Assembly: GCA_041659105.1 (NCBI GenBank)
Contig: JBAZYX010000138.1
Coordinates: 1 to 7,660 of the forward strand
Source: CAIUKV01 sp041659105
GTDB taxonomy: Bacteria > Actinomycetota > Acidimicrobiia > IMCC26256 > PALSA-555
Length of the DNA stretch: 7,660 nt
Reading direction: 5' to 3'
A program made the translations under genes and the position numbers. Within the stretch, counting starts at the first letter, position 1. The number at the start of each line of letters is the position of its first letter. Below, piece by piece: positions 1 to 6,010 of the stretch. Under the pieces are notes generated by a model. That model was not told where the DNA came from. It saw only the letters and a program-made list of their open reading frames with translations, and made no database searches.

Positions 1-746
1 TCCCGGGCGGGCTGTTCGTGTCCAACGACCGGGGCGACTCGTGGTCGCTCGTGCGGTCGCTGTGGGACGACCCGAGCCGCACGTCCTGGAGCGGCGGCGG
101 CTACGACTACGCGGGCATCCACTCCGTGTGCGTCGACCCGCGCGACGCAGGCACGCTCCTCGTCGGCGTCTCGATCGGCGGGGCCTGGCGCAGCGACGAC
201 GCGGGCGCGTCGTGGACCGTCGGCACCGGGATGCGCAACGAGTACATGCCGCCCGGACAGGAGCTCGAGCCGGTCGCGCAGGACCCGCACCGTCTCGCCC
301 GCTGCCCCAGCGCGCCCGACGTCGTGTGGTGCCAGCACCACAACGGCATGTTCCGGTCGGTCGACGGCGGCTCGACCTGGACGGAGATCACCGACGTCGC
401 GCCGTCGGTGTTCGGCTTCGCGGTGGCCGCCCATCCGCACGACGCGCAGACCGCGTGGTTCGTGCCGGCGCAGAAGGACGAGATGCGCATCCCCGTCGAC
501 GGCCGGATGGTCGTCACCCGCACCCGGGACGGCGGCGAGTCGTTCGCGGTGCTCGACCGCGGACTCCCCGACCGGCACGCGTACCACCTCGTGTACCGGC
601 ACGCCCTCGACGTGGACGCCGACGGCGACCGCCTCGCGCTCGGGAGCACCACCGGGTCGCTGTGGGCGAGCGACGACGCCGGCGACGCGTGGAGCCTCGT
701 CAGCTCCGACCTCCCGCCGATCGCCTGCGTACGCTGGGCGGAGTGA
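1..746 (+). CDS. BNR/Asp-box repeat beta-propeller protein (sialidase/VPS10-like fold), 5' truncated
   Basis: C-terminal 247 residues of a protein that begins before the window; the first complete codon is at base 3 and the stop is TGA at 744-746. Five Asp boxes (S/T-x-D-x-G-x-x-W/F) are visible: SNDRGDSW at residues 7-14 of the visible part, SDDAGASW at 64-71, SVDGGSTW at 119-126, TRDGGESF at 174-181 and SDDAGDAW at 223-230. Spacing of roughly 45-57 residues fits one motif per propeller blade. Such repeats occur in sialidases, VPS10/sortilin-like proteins and many uncharacterised 'exo-alpha-sialidase/YVTN-like' actinobacterial proteins. I see no sialidase catalytic Arg-triad evidence, so no enzymatic role is claimed. 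The last bases overlap the DUF305 gene start (GTGA), which suggests co-translation. Fold assignment is strong; function is unknown. Confidence 0.85.
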   Translation, partial: PGGLFVSNDRGDSWSLVRSLWDDPSRTSWSGGGYDYAGIHSVCVDPRDAGTLLVGVSIGGAWRSDDAGASWTVGTGMRNEYMPPGQELEPVAQDPHRLARCPSAPDVVWCQHHNGMFRSVDGGSTWTEITDVAPSVFGFAVAAHPHDAQTAWFVPAQKDEMRIPVDGRMVVTRTRDGGESFAVLDRGLPDRHAYHLVYRHALDVDADGDRLALGSTTGSLWASDDAGDAWSLVSSDLPPIACVRWAE

Positions 747-1420
747 CGAGCGAGGCACCACCGCGGCGCTGGCCGTTCGGGATCGCCCAGACCCTCGTCC
801 TCGCGCTCGTCCTGTGCCTCGCGGCGGGCGCGGTCGGCTGGCACCTCGGCCAGCGCGACGGCGCCGAGAGCTTCAACGACGCGGACGCCGGGTTCCTCGC
901 CGACATGACCGTCCATCACAACGGCGCGGTGTCGCTCGGTCTCGACTACCTGGCCGTCCAGCACGACCTCCTCGTGTCGCACTACGCCCGCGAGATCGTC
1001 ACCGGGCAGTCGGCCGAGATGGCGATGATGAACCTGCTCATCGACGACGCGGGCTCGCCGGCCATCGCGACCGACGACGTGGTGATGGAGTGGATGGGCA
1101 TGCCCACGGACGTGGCCGACATGCCCGGCATGGCCACCGAGGCGGACTTCACCGCACTCCGCGCGGCCCGCGGGGTCGCGGCCGACGACGTGTTCACCCG
1201 GCTGATGATCGTGCACCACGCGGCCGGCATCGCGATGGCCGAGCAGGCGATGGTCGACGGCAGGAACCCGCGCGTGCACCGGCTCGCGTCCACGATCGCG
1301 ACCGTCCAGCGGACGGAGATCGCGCAGATGAACCGCCGGCGGGTGGAGCTCGGGCTCCCGACCGTCGACTGGTCCGACACGTCCGGCGCGATGACCCAGC
1401 CCATGGCCCACGGGCACTGA
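743..1420 (+). CDS. DUF305 family membrane-anchored protein
   Basis: A 225-residue protein. GTG at 743 is chosen because it overlaps the upstream stop as GTGA and gives a normal N-terminus: a short basic head (RR at 8-9), then one hydrophobic segment at about 13-33, so a lipid-anchored or secreted ferritin-like domain outside the membrane is expected. Two copies of the DUF305 signature follow: MTVHHN with the His pair at 58-59, and MIVHHA with the His pair at 158-159. Each is followed by a helix carrying a Q..E..M pattern (Q89/E92/M93; Q189/E192/M196). A Met-rich linker (Met 115, 118, 120, 127, 130) and a tail ending MAHGH are potential soft-metal ligands. Some DUF305 proteins, such as cyanobacterial CopM, bind copper; copper handling here is inference. 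There is no in-frame Met before about residue 55, so a later start would lose the membrane segment. Confidence 0.9.
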   Translation: MTSEAPPRRWPFGIAQTLVLALVLCLAAGAVGWHLGQRDGAESFNDADAGFLADMTVHHNGAVSLGLDYLAVQHDLLVSHYAREIVTGQSAEMAMMNLLIDDAGSPAIATDDVVMEWMGMPTDVADMPGMATEADFTALRAARGVAADDVFTRLMIVHHAAGIAMAEQAMVDGRNPRVHRLASTIATVQRTEIAQMNRRRVELGLPTVDWSDTSGAMTQPMAHGH

Positions 1421-1441
1421 CCCGGGGCCGACGCGGGTCAG
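1417..1441. terminator. Candidate bidirectional terminator between convergent genes
   Basis: A perfect 8-bp inverted repeat, CTGACCCG at 1417-1424 and CGGGTCAG at 1434-1441, with a 9-base loop. The left arm contains the TGA stop of the DUF305 gene and the right arm contains the complement of the TGA stop of the small minus-strand ORF. No T-tract follows on either strand, so this is a GC-rich hairpin without the classical intrinsic-terminator tail. Part of the symmetry (3 bp) comes from both genes ending in TGA; the remaining 5 bp do not. Confidence 0.45.
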
Positions 1442-1590
1442 GTCGTGGACGTGACCCCGGAGGCGGACCCGCCGCTGCGGGCGGCGGCTCGGGCCGCGCT
1501 CCGGCGGCGGTCGCGGAGGTAGGCGAAGGCCAGCGGGAGCACGATCAGCAGCACCGGCGCCAGCACGAGGAGGAAGAACGCGACCTGCAT
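1438..1590 (-). CDS. Small single-pass membrane protein (50 aa)
   Basis: A short ORF read from ATG at 1590 to TGA at 1438-1440, or from an in-frame GTG at 1596 (VQM...). The product has a strongly hydrophobic stretch at residues 3-24 (MQVAFFLLVLAPVLLIVLPL at the N-terminus), then a basic patch RDRRR at 26-30 and an Ala/Arg/Gly/Ser/Thr-rich tail. That is the charge pattern of a single transmembrane helix with a cytoplasmic, positively charged C-terminal side. Nearly every codon ends in G or C (one CGA exception), as in the surrounding genes. It lies 67 bases downstream of the acetoacetate-decarboxylase-like gene on the same strand, so it may be the last gene of that operon. The Shine-Dalgarno is weak (GGGG about 6 bases before the ATG). 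I do not recognise a family. Confidence 0.55.
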   Translation of the reverse strand: MQVAFFLLVLAPVLLIVLPLAFAYLRDRRRSAARAAARSGGSASGVTSTT

Positions 1591-1657
1591 CTGCACCCCG
1601 CGACCGTACCGCCGTGGGGCGCCCGCGCCCGCCTCGGCTCGGGCCCGCGCCGCGGGG

Positions 1658-2449
1658 CTACGTGGCGGCGGGGGCGAGCCGGGAGATGAGGCCGTCGTAG
1701 CGCTGGTGGCGGTAGGGCCAGAGCCAGTCGCCCGGCACGGTGCCCACGATCGTGCCGGTCTGGGTCTGGTGGTTCTCGGTGAAGACCACGCTCACCACCG
1801 AGCGCACGGGCAGGTCGGCCACCGGGTCGAACGCCGAGTCGCGGAGCGTGACCGTGCCCTCGACCCGCTCGGCGAGCCGGTCCTCCTGCGTGCGGCGCAC
1901 GTGCACGAACGTCGGGTCGTGGTCGAAGCCGCCGCCCTGGGGGTCGAGCATGAACTTGTAGTAGAAGGCGAAGCGCTCCTGGACCGGCCCGGGCGCGAGC
2001 ACCTCGGCCACCGCGCCGCGGATCTCGACGATGTCCACGCCCTTGCGCTGCATCACCCCGACGATCTCCGCGCCCACGCCCTCCCCGCGCCGTTCGAGCG
2101 AGATGCGGCCGATCTTCTTGGGCTCGCCGAACGTCTCGCGCCCGCCCACCACCGCGCTCTCGGTGCTCATGAGCATCAGCAGGTCGTAGTAGCCGTGCAG
2201 CTCACCGTGGCGGCACGCGACCGAGAACGTGCCGGCCTCGAGCGGCTCGGCCATCCCCGGCATGTCGACGCGCGCCATGTTGACACGCACGAGCGGCTCG
2301 GTCGGCTCCAGCGGTTGCGGGAGCACCGAGGCGATCACGTCCGGGTCCGTCTCGTAGAAGGCGACGAGGTTGTTGGACCACATCTTCGGGCCATCGGGGC
2401 CGAGGTCGACCGGCTCGGGCTCCTGGGTGAGGGCGGAGTAGCGAATCAT
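1658..2449 (-). CDS. Acetoacetate decarboxylase (ADC) family protein
   Basis: A 263-residue protein of usual ADC length (PF06314). Compared from memory with Clostridium acetobutylicum ADC, the segment VLPQPLEPTEPLVRV (43-57) matches the conserved VVPEPLEIDEPLVRF stretch. GEPKKIG (108-114) matches YPKKLG, so Lys111 is the predicted Schiff-base lysine and Lys112 its pKa-lowering neighbour. Glu71 aligns with the active-site Glu76. The position of ADC Arg29 appears to be Ser25, so the substrate may not be acetoacetate; relatives in this superfamily also catalyse aldol-type and dehydration chemistry. The start at ATG 2449 is fixed by GGAGGT 6 bases upstream. It is third in a minus-strand operon, 47 bases after amidohydrolase A. 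Cytosolic: no signal peptide or membrane segment is seen. Family assignment is firm; substrate unknown. Confidence 0.9.
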   Translation of the reverse strand: MIRYSALTQEPEPVDLGPDGPKMWSNNLVAFYETDPDVIASVLPQPLEPTEPLVRVNMARVDMPGMAEPLEAGTFSVACRHGELHGYYDLLMLMSTESAVVGGRETFGEPKKIGRISLERRGEGVGAEIVGVMQRKGVDIVEIRGAVAEVLAPGPVQERFAFYYKFMLDPQGGGFDHDPTFVHVRRTQEDRLAERVEGTVTLRDSAFDPVADLPVRSVVSVVFTENHQTQTGTIVGTVPGDWLWPYRHQRYDGLISRLAPAAT

Positions 2450-2455
2450 GACGGG

Positions 2456-2461
2456 ACCTCC
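2456..2461 (-). promoter_or_regulatory. Ribosome binding site of the ADC-family gene
   Basis: GGAGGT on the minus strand with 6 bases before ATG 2449. It fixes the start and shows the gene is translated on its own initiation signal rather than by stop-start overlap. Confidence 0.8.
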
Positions 2462-2496
2462 GGGGACGAGACGGTTGACGCGGGAACGGAGCCGGC

Positions 2497-3801
2497 TCAG
2501 AAGACGCGGGTGGTCTTCGTGCCGACGGGGACGGCCTCGACGCGGCTGACCCACGGCCGCCCGGCCTCGCGCAGGTCGCTCCACCTCTCGCGCGCGGCGA
2601 CGGCGTCCGGGGTGGTCTGCCCGAGGTCGTCGGGAGTGGGACCGATGCGATCGGCGATCGGCTGGAGCGCGGGGACGTCGAACCCGTAGAACTCCCCGGC
2701 CGCGAGCCCGAGCATCCGCGCCGTCTCGTCGACGGGGATGTCCCAGAACGCGCTGCGCAGGAACTCGGCCGTGTGGGGCCAGGTCCCTTCGGGGTGCGGG
2801 AAGTCGTTGCCCCACATGATGTTGTCGATGCCGATCTCGTAGCGGCGGGTGAGGTCGCGCCGGCGGGTGTTGGCCGCGCCGAGGCCGCAGTTGCGGTCGA
2901 AGTACTCGCTCGGGCGCATCGTGAGGTCGCCGAACGCGTCGCGCGCGAGCTTCTTGGTGCCGTGGTCGCCGTCGTAGACCATGTCCATCAGCCAGAGCAG
3001 GTCGGCGGCCCAGAACGCGCCGCACTCGGTGACCGCGAACCGCAGCCCGGGGAACCGCTCGAACACGCCGGAGAACATCATGAAGTGGATCGGGCGCGCG
3101 GCCCAGAAGCGCACCTCGGTCGTGTACATCCCCACGAACCCGGGACCGCTGCCATACGCGTCGCGGTCGGCCGCGCCCGAGTGCGTGTGCACCGGCATGT
3201 GCAGCTCCTCGCACACCGCCCACACCGGGTCGTAGCGGCGGTCGTGGTACGGCGGGTTGTCGCCCCACATCGACGCGATGAGGATCCCGCCCCGCAGCCC
3301 CGAGTCGTGGGCACGCCGGATCTCGGCGACCGCGGCGTCGACCCCGTGGTGGATCGGGACGAGGGCCACGCCCCGGCGCCGCTCCGGGCTGGCGTTGCAG
3401 AGCTCGGCCAGCCAGCGGTTGTGCGCCCGCGCGCCCGCCATCAGCAGCTCCGGGTCGGCCTGGCTGCTCATGCCCAGCCCGGCCCCGAACGGCGCCGACG
3501 CGCCCCCGAGCACGGCGTCGGCGTCCGGGAAGATCACCTCGCCGACCACGCCGTCGGCGTCGAGCTCCTTGTCGCGCCGTTCGGCGTCCCAGCCGCCGCG
3601 CAGCCCCTCCTCGTTCTCGGAGAACCACTCCTCCTCGAACTCCTTGTTGCCCATGATCTGGAACTGCTGGCGGGCCAGCTCGCGCTCGGCGAGGAAGGCG
3701 TCGAACGCGTCACGGTGCTGCGGGTCGAGGTAGGGGCGGTACTCCTCGTTCGGCAGGCCGGCGTGACAGTCCGACGAGATGATCATGTAGCGGTCCGACA
3801 T
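2497..3801 (-). CDS. Amidohydrolase A, Amidohydro_2 (ACMSD-like) metal-dependent hydrolase/decarboxylase
   Basis: A 434-residue TIM-barrel protein of the Amidohydro_2 family (PF04909), which contains decarboxylases, lactonases and hydratases acting on (ring-derived) carboxylic acids. Candidate metal ligands: Asp11 and His13 in SSDCHAG after strand 1 (a D-x-H variant of the usual H-x-H), His205/His207 in MPVHTHSG, and Asp333 in MWGNDFPHPEGT, the typical C-terminal motif. Glu259 (VTECGAFW) sits where ACMSD-type decarboxylases carry a catalytic His. Other family blocks are ELDADGVVGEVIFP (79-92) and ARAHNRW (124-130). ATG 3801 is supported by GGAGGG 7 bases upstream. It is the second gene of the operon, 20 bases after the SDR. 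A C-terminal extension after about residue 388 is not shared with amidohydrolase B. Which reaction it performs cannot be told from sequence. Confidence 0.9.
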   Translation of the reverse strand: MSDRYMIISSDCHAGLPNEEYRPYLDPQHRDAFDAFLAERELARQQFQIMGNKEFEEEWFSENEEGLRGGWDAERRDKELDADGVVGEVIFPDADAVLGGASAPFGAGLGMSSQADPELLMAGARAHNRWLAELCNASPERRRGVALVPIHHGVDAAVAEIRRAHDSGLRGGILIASMWGDNPPYHDRRYDPVWAVCEELHMPVHTHSGAADRDAYGSGPGFVGMYTTEVRFWAARPIHFMMFSGVFERFPGLRFAVTECGAFWAADLLWLMDMVYDGDHGTKKLARDAFGDLTMRPSEYFDRNCGLGAANTRRRDLTRRYEIGIDNIMWGNDFPHPEGTWPHTAEFLRSAFWDIPVDETARMLGLAAGEFYGFDVPALQPIADRIGPTPDDLGQTTPDAVAARERWSDLREAGRPWVSRVEAVPVGTKTTRVF

Positions 3802-3808
3802 GCGGCGG

Positions 3809-3814
3809 CCCTCC
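3809..3814 (-). promoter_or_regulatory. Ribosome binding site of amidohydrolase A
   Basis: GGAGGG on the minus strand, 7 bases before ATG 3801 and inside the 20-base gap after the SDR stop. It decides the start codon within a much longer open frame that runs on upstream. Confidence 0.75.
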
Positions 3815-3821
3815 GTGGTCT

Positions 3822-4733
3822 CTACTTCTTGGGCACGTTCCAGGGCGACGGGGCGGCGAGGTACTCGGGCGGGAGCGCGTCGCGCATCGACGCCGCGCGT
3901 GCGTCGACGGTCGCCCGCGACCGGTCGCTCGGGAGGTAGATCCAGAACTGGTCGGCGAGGATCCCCTCGAGCGCGATGTCGGCGACCTCTTCGAGCGGCG
4001 CGAAGACCAGCTCCTGGCCGTGCTGCTCGAGCTGCTCGACGAACGGGGTGAGCGCGTCGCGACCCTCGACCGGCGCCTGGCCCGGGCGCGCGTACCGCTC
4101 GGGCCGGTTGCGCCCCGGCCGCCAGATCCCGGTGTCGAGCGCGCCCGGCGTGCGCGTGGACGGCAGCAGCAACGACGCCTGCACCGGCGCGTCGATCGCG
4201 CGCAGCTGCCCCCACAGGCACTCCGTGATCGTGGTCACCGCCGCCTTCGTGGTGGCGTACACCGCGCTGTTGGACAGCGGCGCGAACGTGCCGTTGGACG
4301 ACGACGTGTTCACCACGTGCCCTTCGCCCTGCGCGAGCAGCACGGGCACGAAGGTGTTGATGCCGTTGACCACCCCGAGCACGTTCACGTCGAGCGCCCA
4401 GCGCCAGTCGTTCACGTGGTGCTCCCACAACGCGCCGTCGGAGCCCGACGGGATCCCCGCGTTGTTGCACACGAGGTGCGCGGTGCCGAACGCGTCGATC
4501 GTGGCGTCGCGCAGCCGTTCGACCGACTCGAGCTGCGCGACGTCGCTCGGCACACCGACCACCGCGTCGCCGTAGCGCCCGGTGAGCTCGGCGACGGTGC
4601 CCGCCAGCAACGGCTCGTCGATGTCGGAGAGGACGACCTGCATGCCCTCCGCGAGGAACCGCTCGCCCAGGGCGCGCCCGATGCCCCCGCCACCACCGGT
4701 GACGACGGCGACCTTCCCCCCGAGGTCCTGCAC
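3822..4733 (-). CDS. SDR family NAD(P)-dependent oxidoreductase
   Basis: A 303-residue classical short-chain dehydrogenase/reductase with a Rossmann fold. With GTG 4733 as residue 1, the cofactor motif TGGGGGIG is at 12-19, Asp37 at the end of strand 2 (VVLSDID) suggests NAD(H) rather than NADP(H), and NNAG is at 90-93. The catalytic set is Asn117, Ser145 or 146 (NTSSSNG), Tyr159 and Lys163 (YATTK). The C-terminal part beyond about 190 is longer than in a 250-residue SDR and probably forms the substrate lid. The start at GTG 4733 is preferred because translation then begins just before the usual DLGGKVAVVTG strand and because a TANNNT element lies exactly 6 bases upstream (leaderless). An upstream ATG at 4769 is possible but would overlap the divergent gene. 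First gene of the operon with amidohydrolase A and the ADC-like gene. Substrate alcohol/ketone unknown. Confidence 0.9.
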   Translation of the reverse strand: MQDLGGKVAVVTGGGGGIGRALGERFLAEGMQVVLSDIDEPLLAGTVAELTGRYGDAVVGVPSDVAQLESVERLRDATIDAFGTAHLVCNNAGIPSGSDGALWEHHVNDWRWALDVNVLGVVNGINTFVPVLLAQGEGHVVNTSSSNGTFAPLSNSAVYATTKAAVTTITECLWGQLRAIDAPVQASLLLPSTRTPGALDTGIWRPGRNRPERYARPGQAPVEGRDALTPFVEQLEQHGQELVFAPLEEVADIALEGILADQFWIYLPSDRSRATVDARAASMRDALPPEYLAAPSPWNVPKK

Positions 4734-4750
4734 GGGGGTACGGTAACCCA
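4734..4750. promoter_or_regulatory. Symmetric divergent promoter for two leaderless genes
   Basis: The whole gap between the SDR (GTG 4733, minus) and amidohydrolase B (ATG 4751, plus) is 17 bases. TACGGT at 4739-4744 is a TANNNT -10 hexamer for the plus strand, occupying -12 to -7 if the A of ATG is +1. On the minus strand TACCGT at 4745-4740 occupies -12 to -7 relative to the G of GTG 4733. Both elements lie in the 7-bp TACGGTA centred on 4742, and both start codons lie 9 bases from that centre. I see no -35 hexamer at the expected distance on either strand. This matches the known actinobacterial pattern of leaderless transcripts from TANNNT promoters. The assignment is from sequence only. 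Confidence 0.6.
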
Positions 4751-5983
4751 ATGGTGACCAATGCGACATCGCCCACCCCGAGTGGCCGCTACGTCGTCAT
4801 CTCGGCCGACTGCCACGCGGGCGCCGACCTGCGCGACTACCGCCCGTTCCTCGAGGCGCGCCACCTCGACGAGTTCGACGCGTGGGCCGATTCCTACGTG
4901 AGCCCGTACGGCGATCTCGTCAAGCCCGACGCCGACCGCAACTGGGACAGCACGCGTCGCATGCGCGACCTCGAGGCCGACGGCGTCGTGGCCGAGGTGC
5001 TCTACCCCAACACCGTCCCGCCGTTCTTCCCCAAGGGCGGGCTCACCTCGCTCGCGCCCTCGCCGAACGAGTTCGCGCTGCGCCTCGCCGGCCTCCGCGC
5101 GCACAACCGGTGGCTCGCGGCGTGGTGCGCCGAGTTCCCCGAGCAGCGCGCGGGGATCGGCCAGATCCTCCTCAACGACATCGACGAGGCGATCGCCGAC
5201 GTCCACTGGATCGCCGACCACGGCCTGCGGGGCGGCGTGCTGCTCCCCGGCATCCCGCCCGGCGCTCCCCTGCCCCCCATGCACGCGCCGGTGTACGACC
5301 CCGTGTGGCAGGCGTGCGCGGAGCGGGGCGTGGTCGTGAACGCGCACGCGGGCAGCCACTCGCCCGACTACGGGGAGCACCCGGCCTCGCTCTCGATGTG
5401 GCTGATGGAGACCTCGTGGTTCTCCCACCGGCCGCTGTGGACCTTCATCATGAGCGGGGTCTTCGACCGCTTCCCCGCGCTGCGGCTGGTGCTCGCCGAA
5501 CAGGGCAGCGGCTGGATCCGGCAGGCGCTGATGACGATGGACGGCTTCTACGCCCAGATCGCGGCGGGCAACGTCGGGGAGCTGCGGTTCCAGCAGCCGC
5601 AGCTGCTCGAGCGGATGCCGAGCGAGTACTGGGAGTCCAACTGCGCGGTCGCGGCGAGCTTCCTGCACCGCGACGACTGCCGGCGACGTGAGGGGATCGG
5701 CGTCGACAAGATCATGTGGGGCAGCGACTACCCGCACCTCGAGGGAACCGCGCCCTTCTCCGAGGAGGCGATCCGGATGACCTTCGCGGACGTCCCCACC
5801 GAGGAGGTGGCGGCGATGCTCGGCGCCAACGCGGCCCGGGTGTACGGGTTCGACCTCGACGCCCTCGCCCCGCTCGCCGCCGCGTGCGGGCCCGAGGTCG
5901 CGGCCGTGGCCGCCGGTCTCGACCGCGTGCCCGAGGGCGCGCGCAGCATGGCGTTCCGCCAGACCGTGATCTCGAACGTCTAG
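4751..5983 (+). CDS. Amidohydrolase B, Amidohydro_2 (ACMSD-like) metal-dependent hydrolase/decarboxylase
   Basis: A 410-residue paralogue of amidohydrolase A. The same landmarks occur: ISADCHAG with Asp20 and His22, LEADGVVAEVLYP (74-86), RAHNRW (116-121), VNAHAG with His199, LAEQGSGW with Glu250, and MWGSDYPHLEGTAP with Asp326 and His329. Predicted metal ligands are Asp20, His22, His199 and Asp326; Glu250 again takes the place of the ACMSD-type catalytic His. It ends in an Ala-rich helix and lacks the C-terminal extension of A. Local sequence between the shared blocks differs much, so the two are diverged paralogues with probably different substrates, not a recent duplication. ATG 4751 is preferred on the promoter geometry upstream; GTG 4754 is adjacent. 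No good Shine-Dalgarno is present, only a G-run at 4734-4738, too far upstream. It is transcribed divergently from the SDR and convergently with the FAD oxidoreductase. Confidence 0.9.
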   Translation: MVTNATSPTPSGRYVVISADCHAGADLRDYRPFLEARHLDEFDAWADSYVSPYGDLVKPDADRNWDSTRRMRDLEADGVVAEVLYPNTVPPFFPKGGLTSLAPSPNEFALRLAGLRAHNRWLAAWCAEFPEQRAGIGQILLNDIDEAIADVHWIADHGLRGGVLLPGIPPGAPLPPMHAPVYDPVWQACAERGVVVNAHAGSHSPDYGEHPASLSMWLMETSWFSHRPLWTFIMSGVFDRFPALRLVLAEQGSGWIRQALMTMDGFYAQIAAGNVGELRFQQPQLLERMPSEYWESNCAVAASFLHRDDCRRREGIGVDKIMWGSDYPHLEGTAPFSEEAIRMTFADVPTEEVAAMLGANAARVYGFDLDALAPLAAACGPEVAAVAAGLDRVPEGARSMAFRQTVISNV

Positions 5984-6010
5984 CGCGAGCGCGGGTGCTA
6001 CACCTCGCTA
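5981..6010. terminator. Weak candidate hairpin between convergent genes
   Basis: TAGCG at 5981-5985 and CGCTA at 6006-6010 form inverted arms that include the TAG stop of amidohydrolase B and the complement of the TAG stop of the FAD oxidoreductase. Inside, GGTG (5994-5997) and CACC (6001-6004) can pair around a 3-base loop; GCGAG (5985-5989) with CTCGC (6004-6008) is an alternative pairing. The stem is interrupted and there is no T-tract, so confidence is low. Confidence 0.25.

Noticed and set aside
41..742. Upstream extension of the DUF305 frame through the beta-propeller gene
   Set aside because: The extension is an Arg/Ala/Pro-rich frame-shifted reading of the Asp-box gene. The true product starts at GTG 743, just before a membrane segment.
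1644..1656. CCCGC-GCC-GCGGG hairpin just after the ADC-family stop
   Set aside because: A 5-bp GC stem is expected by chance at this base composition, and no T-tract follows. Calling a terminator here is not supportable.
1706..2689. Long plus-strand open frame opposite the ADC-like gene
   Set aside because: The Arg/His/Val/Ala-rich translation has no domain and is explained by high GC on the strand opposite a real gene. The minus-strand reading shows conserved ADC motifs and a Shine-Dalgarno.
2773..3939. Long plus-strand open frame opposite amidohydrolase A
   Set aside because: Low-complexity Arg/Ala/Val/His composition and no recognisable motif. The minus strand encodes clear Amidohydro_2 motifs.
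4734..4769. Longer SDR reading starting at ATG 4769, overlapping amidohydrolase B head to head by 19 bases
   Set aside because: The 12 extra residues precede the normal SDR start (DLGGKVAVVTG). The GTG 4733 start has a TANNNT element exactly 6 bases upstream, and the ATG lies inside the divergent coding region.
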